From NCBI GenBank assembly GCA_013339765.2, contig CM023457.1:57697013-57761012 (forward strand): 64,000 nucleotides of DNA, read 5' to 3'. The translations under genes and the position numbers were made by a program. Below the pieces are notes generated by a model, which saw nothing but the letters and a program-made list of their open reading frames with translations, did no database searches and had not been told where the DNA came from. Source of the DNA: Haemaphysalis longicornis (Eukaryota > Arthropoda > Arachnida > Ixodida > Ixodidae). This document shows positions 55,200 to 64,000 of the stretch, in pieces. The stretch's first letter is position 1, and each line of letters opens with the position of its first letter.

Positions 55200-56740
55200 C
55201 GTTCTCGCAGAAGTACTGCCTCGCTAGCTTGGCATCGATATCACTGTTGCGGAAGGCCATGGGAGACCTCCGTATGCCGTGCAAGACCAAAAGCATTAAC
55301 AAATCATAAGGTACACCATTACAGTCTTCTACATACACCATTACATCTTCTACACACAGGAACCGTATACCGTGACAATCAAGAAGGAAATCCTTTTTCA
55401 GGAACGCTGTAGCACATCCCACAGAAAGACCGCGTCCAGCAATCCAGGAGCACATGTTCGATTATTTCGGGCTTCTTACACAGGGTACAGTACACACCCC
55501 ACGGGACAAAAAGGCCCTTCTCCTGTATCCACGTTTTCACAGGTAAAATATCGGCATGCAATTTAAAGAAAAACGATTTGACCCCACGTGGAACCGCCAT
55601 TAATTTGACCCGTTTCAGTACATCTTGGCCAGTTCCTGCACGGTACAACGTTCTATACAGTGGAACTGGCAGACAAACTCAAGGAGATCTCTATACAACT
55701 CTTTCCTCAGTACATTGCACAAGTATTTCATGAAAAATCGTGCGCACAAAAATTGAGCCGCTTGGACATACCGCCCGCTAATGATTGGGTTGAACTAACA
55801 ACACATTGTGGTAAGACCCTACCCAAGCGTACCTGAAAATGGTGCGTAAGAAATGATCTTGCACCTCGCGCAGAAAAAAAAGGCGGTTTACAACTTGACG
55901 CAGAAAAAGCTGTGCCAGTGACACACCTCCGTAGCGGAGGCATCGAAACGAGTTCGTGCGACTCGTCCGATGACCCCAAATTAAATACGGGAAACACGCG
56001 GTGCAGCCTTTGCACATTTGCTCGCGCGAAGTGGAGCACTTGCATCACGTACCACACTTTAGCCGCGAAAAACAGATTACACGCTGTCGCGCGAGCGAAC
56101 ATTTACAGCATTTTCCCTTTCCCTTCCAACATTTCCGTCCTACCGCGCAGCTCTGTCACCTGCCTTCGCCAGTTAGCATAGCTATCGCGGTAGTTTTCTA
56201 GTGGCACACCCAGATACTTCGGAGGCGTCTGTTCCCAGCTTATAACTTCGTATATGCTTGGTGTCTCATCCCAGTTACCATTCCACAAGCCCAACCATTT
56301 TTTCCAGTTGACAGAGCTTCCGCTACAATAACAGACTCTTTTAAGTATCTTAACAGCCTCCCTATGCTGCTTCTGTTTCGAAAAAAAGAGCGATGTCATC
56401 GGCGTACCCAACCACGCGCACTTCGCATGACTGCAACCGAAAACCGCTTATACTGACACTGTTCTTATGCTCAAACAAAAAGACTCTATAAATAAACAGA
56501 AAAGTAAGGGCGAAAGAGGACACCCTTGAGGTACCGAACGTGACAATGACTGGAGTGGTGAGTGCGTTGTTTATAACAAGACTTCTGGTGCACTCCCTAT
56601 ACGACATACCCACTCCATCAGTAATAACCTTTCCAACGTTGACGTGCTCTAGAATAGCAAGCAACAGTTCATGTGAGACCTGGTCAAAATCTTTTTCCAG
56701 GTCGATCTGAGCGAGGGCCACAGCGGACGGCATGCAATCG
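55110..56740 (-). pseudogene. Tx1/L1-like ORF2 (RT to C-terminus), decayed
   Basis: Minus strand. RT motif A region LAQIDLEKDFDQVSHELLLAIL carries the Asp (about 56710-56650). Motif C is VVGYADDIALFF (about 56420-56385). Then VNWKKWLGLWNGNWDETPSI, KYLGVPLENYRDSYANWRRQ, VWYVMQVLHFARANVQRLHR, DVLKRVK and SFFFKLHADILPVKTW, the zinc-knuckle region CTLCKKPEIIEHVLLDCW (about 55530) and LLMLLVLHGIRRSP. These match the copy at 10205-12260 block for block. Motif B is damaged, and frameshifts separate five blocks. The endonuclease is missing. Its 3' end abuts the ORF1 frame of opposite orientation. Confidence 0.88.
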
Positions 56741-57699
56741 CAGCATTCTATTAGGCTATGACCGGGTGTTAGTACCCAAGAGTCAAACGGCTTACGTCCT
56801 CGCCTGTAACCATGCGGAGTGCCTTAGGACGTCGCAATGTCCGTCCGCGTCTATCCGTGCGCACACTACCATCAAGCGAAAATCAAGCGAAATTCGATTT
56901 GAGCAGTGAGTTGCAGTTTCATTTAGGGAATCATCAAGGTGCAACTCACGGCTCAAATCAAATGACGGCCGGGGCCCAAATCGAATGTCACTCAAGGCGC
57001 AAGTTGGATGTCATTTCGAGTCCCCGTACTCCGCACCCTCGCCATCATCCACGGAGTGGAGATGCTGCCATTTTTTATAAAGCTCTGCGTGTGCGGAGGA
57101 TGCCAGGCGGTGGCAACGAGGCACTACTCGGTATTTTATTAGTATTTTGTTCTGCAACCTCAAAGTTAAAGTCAGTAGCAACAGCTCTGCAGTTGAAATT
57201 CCAAGCCATTCTGTACGGAGAATGTGTATAAGGTGGCACACGTATCTAGCTGTCATTCAGAGCCGCTGCAAAGCAACGCGTAGCGAAGAATCCGTGCATA
57301 TTCAGTACGCTTTGGCCTAGCTACTTAAGCATTTTTAGCACTTACTCAGCAACACTTCGCACGTTCACGGTCGGCCAAGTCTGGACCGTTACCTCTAAAA
57401 ACGAAATGGTTAAGGGGAAGGTCAGTTTTTAATGGAAGGATTTCAAGAACACTTCCTTTCGGGCATTCATATTTGTGAATTGTTGAAGGATAAGAATTAC
57501 CAATAAACATGTCTCGAACAGTCGTTGCCACTCAGCACACTTGAACCTCAAGTGTCTGTCGGGGAAGGTATTGCAACTATTCATGCACACCCCTGTGGTC
57601 GTCTAATTTCCACTGCTCTCCTGTTGGTCTGTTTACGTTCTCAGCATATGGCTCGGCAAGCCGCCTGATTTTTCGCTGAGGCAGCCAATCGCGCCGAAT
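56741..57699. other. no supported feature
   Basis: Frames here are short. A pairing of GATTTGAGCAGTGAGTTGCA-type sequence with an inverted neighbour near 56890-56960 was noted but is short. Confidence 0.4.
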
Positions 57700-58260
57700 G
57701 CAGCCTCCTATGTACGGCCGTGGCTTTGCTGGATTCTATTTTGCTTCCAGGTGTCGGAGGAAGAGCTGTTCGTCTGCGTCGCACTGTAAGAATTGGTTTT
57801 GTTCGGTAATATATGGTGCTTTCTTGTATTTTATTCTGCCCTTTCAGGTAGCAACACAATCGTACTGGCTTGCTTTGCCTGCTTCCTCATTGACGGTTCT
57901 GCCATCTTTATCAGCGAATATAAAAACGACGAAAAGGTTACTTTTTTGCTCCCTGTTGTAAATATGGTGTGATGTATTATCGAGTGGTTGCTGAAACTTC
58001 CTTTTGCCATTCCAGGTACGAGCTCAATCTTACTGTCCTACTTTGCGTCCTTCCGCATTCACGGTACAAACATGTTTGAGTAGAGGACATAAAATGTATT
58101 AAGTGGGTACTTGTGTGTTAGGTGTTGTAAATTATGCCATCATTTAGTACATGGTGGCTTCTTTACCTTTCGTCATGCCATTTGAGGTATTAGTCGAAGC
58201 TTAATGGCTGTCTTGGTGTCCGGCCTCACTCTCGGTACTGGCATTTTTGAGTAGCAAGTG
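57700..58260 (+). repeat. degenerate tandem array of about 170-bp units
   Basis: The core CAGGTA-C-A-CAATC-TACTG-CTTGCTTTGC-TCTTC-CATTGACGGT recurs at about 57846, 58014 and 58182 (third copy much diverged, ending CATTTTTGAGTAG like the second). A fourth, earlier trace is near 57748 (TTCCAGGTGTCGG). Units 1 and 2 start after a pyrimidine-rich CAG. Unit 1 is open over about 30 codons. Confidence 0.55.
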
Positions 58261-59309
58261 AACATTTTTGGGAAATGTAGTCTTTTATAACTCAGTAGTA
58301 AATAGTATTTCATTTAGACCACATACAAGCATTTGGTTGCTGAGGTCGGCGTGCAAGGCTCTGAAGGTGCAATTGCCGTTTTTACCTTTTACGCTAGCAA
58401 AAGCCAAATACTGTGCCACAAGGGTGCCAGTTGACTGCTCTAGTGGATGCATTAAAGTCCTCTGATCACAGTGGTCGAAATGTATGGACATTTGAACGCA
58501 ATGTGTTAACGCACAGCCTGTGCTAGCAAGAAAACAGTTTTGGTCATTGTGCCTGAAACGGATGGCGGGTTGGATGTATCCATGAGGTGCGGTGGGGTTG
58601 CCTCTCGACTACTTCTTTCTGTGGCTCAGCTGTCTTTGATACGCATATAGTGATGTCCTTATTCGATAGATTAGGGTAATATACAAATCTCGGACGAGAA
58701 AAAAATTCTCCGACACGACTCTCAGTGGCCACTGACAAACTTCTGCAGCATGACAACATTAAAAATGTTTATAATAAAGCGGACTTTTGGCTTCTACAGT
58801 CATCGACAAATAACATTGGAAAGCATAATGAGGAAGAACTCGTAACGCGCCATTACGGACGTCGAATTCCAATACATGAATGCCATTTCTATAGGCTACT
58901 GTGGAAGAGAGTCTTTGTGATGCTGTTGACTTGAACTGGATTGGGTCATCAAAAAAAATCACAACTCCAGGATTTGCAGCAGCAAAGTTTTCCACTAGGT
59001 AAATTGCAGCCGGTGGTCTACACAAGAGAAACTCTTAGTTTGCACTGCAAAATTCTTCGGCAAGCAAGCATGTACACATACGGACACGCCATGTTTTTGA
59101 TATGACAGGCAATTGCAAGGGACGTTCTAGTAGTAAAAAATACAGCACCACTAAAAAAAAGAGGAGAACGAGGTAATACCAGAGAAAAGATAGCAGAACG
59201 AATGGAACTTAGAAGTGTACGCACTCGCCTTTCTCTGTCTCTTATTCTTCAGATCTCCATCTCCCTCTCTTCCTTCTTTCGTCCCAGCCACTCTCTGTCT
59301 CTGTCGCTA

Positions 59310-59313
<4 letters not shown>
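58261..59313. other. no supported feature
   Basis: The minus frame at 58759-59025 (88 aa) is open but unrecognised. Nothing else was supported. Confidence 0.4.

Positions 59314-59344
<31 letters not shown>
59314..59344. repeat. (AT)n microsatellite
   Basis: About 31 bases of AT dinucleotides following a CT-rich segment. Confidence 0.95.
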
Positions 59345-59347
<3 letters not shown>

Positions 59348-60500
59348 TTGCGACATGAGTTACATTGATCTTAAGAATTTCACAAAAAGCAAAAGGTTGC
59401 TACAGGAATAAATTCAATGCAGTGATAGTTTTTTATGTGTTCCGCGTCCGCCAGGGGAACTTTACAAAAGTTCTTAAAAATTGTGCGGATGTTTTCCGCA
59501 CTATTACGAAGCTGACAATAGATTTGGCTCGTATTGAAATAAAACAATCAATTTGATTTGGCAGTGTTATGAAAGCTTTATCAATATTTGCTTCCAAGTA
59601 TGGTAAATAGAGGTTGTGGACAAAAGCCACTTAACATACGGCCGCAGGGTTTCAAAGATTTTAGTACTATACAAAAATAGCAGATGCGTCTTGGCATCAT
59701 ACGCAACCCCTTTGGAATTCTTCCGTGGGATCACTTTCTTGGGCATGCCTGAAGAGATTTGCGCCGTAAGGAAGCTTCGTAGGAAGGCTGGCCATACCTT
59801 GCTATCTTTACGTTAATGAAGCAGTTCGTGTTCACGCGGGAGCGCGTATTGGCCAGTATGCCACTATTGGAAGCGGCAGCTGCGTATTGAAAAAATTCAG
59901 ATGATAAACATACCAGTAATAAATAGAACAAAAATACCAAAGTTACCTTTAGAGGCAGGGTAGAAAGGGAGAAATGATGGTTTCACATCGTTTTCTCCAC
60001 TTAGTTTGTGCACTTTGTCATCGACGTCTGGGGACACATCATTCGCCGATGTCTAATTGCTGTCAGAATTCATTAGCCAGCTCTCAAAAACAGAAACATC
60101 TTGCGAGAACCCTCACGAAACAGTGCAGGTAGTCACGCCAAAGGAAGCTCGCGTTGGGCAAATGAATTTCGCTGATTTTTGTTCTAGCCACCGCAGGATC
60201 TGGCTCATTTTCACTACAAGATGCAATCGGCGTACACATTTGCCGGGGCTTTTCTGACAGATATAGTTTGAAACGCTTTTTCAAGAAAAATGGGCTCAGC
60301 TTTTTTTTCAGTGCAGTTTTATCTGCATTAGCTGCGGTTTGTGGATTTCAGTCATTGCGAAAGAAACTTCCCATATATAGAGCTCAAAAATGTGAACAGC
60401 TTGCACTGCACCCATTCGTTTCAAGTTCAGAAAAAAAACAGTTAACAGAGAAGTTGTTGATTAGTTTCTCTGGACAACTCCTTCTAAATTATACACCCAC
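59345..60500. other. no supported feature
   Basis: Several open frames of 60-80 codons occur on both strands, none with recognisable motifs. Confidence 0.4.
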
Positions 60501-60516
60501 ATATATATAAAAAAAA

Positions 60517-60580
<64 letters not shown>
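60501..60580. repeat. (AT)n microsatellite
   Basis: About 80 bases, nearly pure in the last 50, starting with an A-rich interruption. Confidence 0.96.
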
Positions 60581-60581
<1 letters not shown>

Positions 60582-60620
60582 CGAATCAGAAATATGGGAA
60601 ATGAGGGGCTCCGTGAAATG

Positions 60621-60946
60621 AGACAGAAAATACGGGTTGGCAGTCAAGAAAACCTCGGAAAGCAAAAGGGAGGTTGTGGTGGGTCATAGAAAGAATTTTT
60701 TGAGTCGACAAGAAAGGAGCGAAAAATTGCCCGCCGGGTGGGAACCGAACCCACGACCTCCACAATACCGGTCTGGTGTGATAACCACTACGCTACCCGC
60801 GGGGCTGTTGCCCCAGCACTTTCTCGGGTATTTAAGTTAAGGTATTTTTGTTTCCAGGATTTTGGTGTGGTAGCCAGCGCCACTCTGACTACTCGGGGTG
60901 AAGGGGACCTTCTTTTTCTTGACTGCCAACCCTTGTTTTCTGTCTT
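60621..60946. repeat. inverted repeat enclosing a tRNA-like SINE head
   Basis: AGACAGAAAATACGGGTTGG (60621 onward, to 60652) is mirrored at 60915-60946 at 30 of 32 positions. The arms share TTTTCTTGACTGCCAACCC. The enclosed 262 bp contain the tRNA-like module. Outside lie an AT microsatellite on the left and a TATACATA-(GT)n tract on the right. Confidence 0.8.
60729..60805 (-). mobile_element. tRNA-like SINE head (Val/Asp-like D arm)
   Basis: The minus strand reads GTAGCGTAGTGGTTATCAC (box A), then GTCGTGGGTTCGGTTCCCAC (box B and T arm). The acceptor ends (GCCCCGC and GGCGGGC) pair only partly. It is the most tRNA-like module in the window, but mispairing argues for a SINE or pseudogene. Confidence 0.65.
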
Positions 60947-60958
60947 ATATACATACAT

Positions 60959-61045
60959 ATGTGTGTGTGTGTGTGTGTGTGTGCGTGTGCGTGTGCGTGT
61001 GCGTGTGCGTGTGCGTGTGTGTGTGTGAGTGTGAGTGTGAGTGTG

Positions 61046-61106
<61 letters not shown>

Positions 61107-61149
61107 TGCGTGCGTGCGTGCGTGCGTGTGTGTGTGTGTGTGTGTGTGT
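60959..61149. repeat. (GT)n microsatellite with GTGC and GTGA variants
   Basis: About 190 bases, with internal blocks of (GTGTGC)n, (GTGTGA)n and (GTGC)n. The Cys/Val and His/Thr frames through it are artefacts. Confidence 0.97.
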
Positions 61150-61164
61150 ACTGCTACATTACAT

Positions 61165-61262
61165 GAGCAAGTGAGATCAAGAAGTGTTTCCGGGGATAAT
61201 TGGACATCTACGGGAGAAGCCTTTCCCTGCAGTAGGCGAAGACAGGCTGATGATGAAGATGA
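61165..61262 (+). mobile_element. RTE-type retrotransposon 3' tail
   Basis: GATAATTGGACATCTACGGG, AGAAGCCTTTCCCTGCAGTA, GGC and GACAGGCTGATGATGAAGATGATGATA follow the usual 3' end of RTE-type elements (GAGATCTA-GGGAGAGGCCTT-CCTGCAGTGG, then GATGAT repeats). The coding part upstream is missing. Confidence 0.55.
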
Positions 61263-61679
61263 TGATATTGGCTCGGATGACACTGGCTCCGTGACAGAAG
61301 AAAGGTTGAGAGCGTGAACCAGGTTTTGAATTGCCGGCAAACACTATAGAAAATGCACAGAAAAACGGCTGCCAATTTCACCGTCAGCACACACCGTCAG
61401 CGTTCTCCTCATATATATCCTTGGTAACAGGTTCATGACGATCGGGGATTGCTCATTGCTTCGCCGGTTTGAGCGATGTTGCAACTATCATAACTGACAG
61501 TTGTGGCGTTAATCCCCCTTGTAACAGGCATCGTCTCAATGCTGAAACGAAAGATGGACCAGAATGTAGTGTTGTTTGTGTGGCAAGCGGCATTTTAGAG
61601 TTCGTAATATCGCTTACACCGCACAACGTACATGACTTCCGACTCAGGCGATCAAGGTGAGCGCTCTCAGTATCAAATG

Positions 61680-62640
61680 ACTTCGTATTTAAGGTCTCCG
61701 ATGTGGCTCAGCAGTTTGTATGAAGCGATGTCCCGCATGAGCTGTTGGTAGCGGAGACCCCGGAGGCGACCTGGAGTCTACAGCCAAAACCAATCACCAG
61801 GTCTCAAGGACACGGTCCATCGACGAAGATTGTAACGCTGAACGTCGACACGTTAACTGACAAGAATACGTTTTCTGGCCAGCAAGTTGTCGAGCTTGCT
61901 CTGGTATCTGGCAGATCAATTGGCTATCCGCGTTGGTGCAGTCAGAGGGAATGTGACGCAACATCGCATCGAGCATCGTGGTCACGCGGCGGTCGCAAAC
62001 CAGCTGAAAGCGAGAGAACCCCGTTGTCCCCTGGGCGGCCGTGTTATGTTATATACGAACGTCAAGAAGCGTAGCAGGAGCAGTTCGCCACATGTTCGGT
62101 GGTTGAGGTCGAGATACACGGCAAGCATGTCGGCTGTGGTTTTATTAAGACGCTCAGTGAGCTCAGTTTCTTGGGGGTTGTAGGCCGTTGTTTGGTGGTG
62201 GCTGGCAGTACTCCGTCGCAGGATAACCTGTGTAAGTTGTGACCTGAAACCGGATTCCTGGTCCGTAATTCGAACTTTTGGAGGGCCGTGTCGGAATACT
62301 ATATACTGCATAATCAATGCTGATTTCCGTAGTCATTCCGCAACGAATGGCTTCCCATTACCCATATGGAGTGACGTAGTCCGTGCCTTTTATCAGCCAC
62401 CGATTTTGAGCGTTCTATATAGAAAACAGGCCCAGTAGACCCATGTCTACTTGTTCGAAGTTGCAGGTTTCGTTTCAGGTTTCGTAGGCCTTTGGCACTC
62501 CCGACATCTTTTGGTGTAGTGGGGACGGTATGAGGTAAATAAGGCCAATGGTGTTCACGAATTCTCGCTACCGTCCTATTGTAACCAAGATGTCCCGCGG
62601 CTGTCATCATGACAGGCTTGGGTGATTTCGTCGTTTCAAT
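61680..62640 (-). pseudogene. Gypsy integrase fragment, decayed
   Basis: Minus strand: AGHLGYNRTVARIREHHWPY is the H2C2-adjacent start (about 62600-62540). The catalytic core region has VFRHGPPKVRITDQESGF (second Asp present), QLTQVILRRS, HHQTTAYNPQETELTERLNK (with the Glu) and TTADMLAVYLDLNHRT (about 62290-62100). TTMLDAMLRHIPS and EQARQLAGQKTYS follow to 61800. The first core Asp block is not recognisable. Several frame breaks; no LTR seen. A sister of the tail found inside the LTR element at 40238 is possible. Confidence 0.85.
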
Positions 62641-62789
62641 TATGTGGTACGACCAAGAGTAGGACTGACTGCTTGGGTTAAAGTTCTTGTTATGCTGAAA
62701 GTTTTTTCGGTCACAAAAGCCGATCAGTGATCGGTGAGGAATTCAGAAATAAGGGCGTCTTTCCGCCAAGATGTGTAACGCATGTTACG

Positions 62790-63455
62790 CATATCAACTC
62801 GCTACTTCATGATGTCGAAGACATTCAGAATCCTTCCGCACGCTTCTATTGTATAACTATTTTCGTACGGGTAGCGTCACTTCCATGAAACCTACCCTTA
62901 CCCAATTGATCTGTCTGTTCGCTAGAAAGTATCACATCAAACACATCACGCCATGTGGACGATCAACAATTCGATGCTGTTTCCTCCCACGTATCATTCG
63001 ACAAGAAACAACCATCAGTTCAAGATTGGTGTGCCCAGCAGCCGGACAAACTATTATTTTACCTCATTCATTCCTAAAAGCAGCTCTGACAGGAACCACC
63101 TCCCCACCTGCATTGCTTCCATAATTAATACCGCCAATTTCAGGTAGCTATCAGTGGCCATATTACCAGAATTTGCTTTCTTTCTCATACTGTTTTTGTG
63201 TGAATTCCGTGGTTTTGTATCAATCCTGCTGTGTTGGTCCGGAGTAGGGAGAAGGTATTATGTACCTTCTCATTTTTCCTTCCCTGTTATTGTTTATATT
63301 TCTAGTTGATGTGTATATTTCGAATAAGTAAATATGTTTCGTTTGTGTAACCAAACTCCTGCTGCATAGCCTGTAGAGTGTTCGACCACCCACTCCTCTC
63401 TGTAATGCCCGTATGCCTTGAGAGTAAATAAATAAATAAATAAATAAATGTTCTC
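62790..63455 (+). pseudogene. CR1/L2-like retrotransposon C-terminus and 3' end
   Basis: Two frames give the ORF2 C-terminus: LTQLICLFARKYHIKHITP, then FKIGVPSSRTNYYFTSFIPK and SSSDRNHLPTCIASI, matching the usual HPYKV-x-RT-x-FFxSFIP-x-WNxLP pattern with Trp replaced by Arg. A 3' UTR follows, with TGTAATGCCCGTATGCCTTG and a tail (AAAT)n ending at 63450. Same superfamily as the minus copy at 32650. Confidence 0.75.
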
Positions 63456-64000
63456 TGTTCGAGATCACGTTCGACATTGCCTGAAACCTGCAATGCCAAA
63501 GGAAGGCTTCATCGTCGCCATTGGCATCTACTTGGTTGGTTCTATGTGCGCTCTGGACAGATAGCTGGCATCAGTATGCTTACTACCTCATTTAGGTGTT
63601 ATAGTGAATTGATATCTCTATAGATAGACGTCCGCCGGTGATGATCACACAGTGCTTCCATTACCTTATTCGGATAAGGAAAAGAGGGACCGTGATTTTC
63701 ACCCTGACCAGCGAGAGCCTTCCTCAATTTGACCCGAGTGCAAGGGAAGGCCACTTTTTTCTGGCCACCATGTCAAGAACGCGGGATTGACTGGAACAAT
63801 GAATGAAGGAGGCTGAAGGCTACCTGCCCGATGAAGCCAGCAAGGAGGAAGTGAAAGGTCGTAAATGGCGGCAATAGGTAAAGCTTGTCTGTTAATCACT
63901 CAAAACTGCTCGCAGTTATGGAAAATTGGCCAAAGAAAGAATGATTCTTTGAATCATCAAGAATGATGATTCAAAGAATGATTCCTTCCAGGCGCCAGAC
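63456..64000. other. no gene seen; 15-bp-stem hairpin at 63944-63979
   Basis: ATTCTTTGAATCATC (63944-63958) is exactly mirrored at 63965-63979 around a 6-base loop. No other supported feature up to the window end. Confidence 0.6.

Noticed and set aside
60729..60805. Functional tRNA gene
   Set aside because: Box A and B are good, but the acceptor stem mispairs and the module sits inside a repeat.
60945..61340. Long His/Thr and Cys/Val frames
   Set aside because: They are translations of the (GT)n microsatellite.

Overview
The window looks like repeat-dense accessory DNA from an arthropod nuclear genome, most probably a hard (metastriate ixodid) tick. Three copies of a tRNA-derived SINE resembling the tick element Ruka sit at 2429, 8029 and 34170 (minus strand), each between target-site duplications. 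The retroelement proteins are of the sort common in tick genomes. There are no bacterial-style operons and no CRISPR. I found no host gene, complete tRNA or rRNA that I can defend. Nearly everything recognisable is transposon or satellite sequence in various stages of decay. The species assignment is inference.

Layout. 1-13 kb: the decayed 3' part of a non-LTR ORF2 (minus), a GCATC-rich terminal-inverted-repeat element, two Ruka copies, a TTAA-flanked MITE, a foldback element, a hairpin cluster near 9.1-9.3 kb, and a Tx1/L1-like retroelement (minus, 10.2-12.3 kb) interrupted by a second TTAA MITE and a small perfect inverted repeat. 13-21 kb: a GC-rich TTAA element carrying four CRE octamers, a tandem array of about 449-bp units each with a tRNA-like module (itself hit by a MITE), a decayed I-clade fragment, a decayed Gypsy pol and a near-perfect GC palindrome. 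21-35 kb: a 189-bp tandem duplication, a decayed Gypsy (minus, 26.1-29.4 kb), RTE remnants, a CR1/L2-like element (minus, 32.6-34.2 kb) and a third Ruka.

35-45 kb: a degenerate GGCC-rich satellite, an RTE-type endonuclease/RT (minus) with a 130-bp internal duplication, and an LTR retrotransposon with both LTRs but almost no interior. 45.44-50.68 kb: a structurally full-length I-clade non-LTR retrotransposon bounded by a perfect 15-bp target-site duplication; both ORFs are broken and RT motif A is deleted. 51-57 kb: a Helitron/Helentron helicase C-terminus, more SINEs, an ORF1 carrying a clear 2A-like ribosome-skipping motif, and a Tx1/L1-like ORF2 in the opposite orientation. 57-64 kb: a degenerate tandem array, AT and GT microsatellites, a SINE inside an inverted repeat, a Gypsy integrase fragment and a CR1/L2-like 3' end.

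What ties the window together is nested insertion. Two related MITEs sit at TTAA sites inside otherwise continuous older repeats, so the pre-insertion target can be read directly. Other older elements are likewise split by younger ones. The observations I rate highest are the 2A-like motif in a retrotransposon ORF1, the TTAA MITE family with readable empty sites, the tRNA-bearing 449-bp array, and the Helentron-like helicase joined to an endonuclease-like start.
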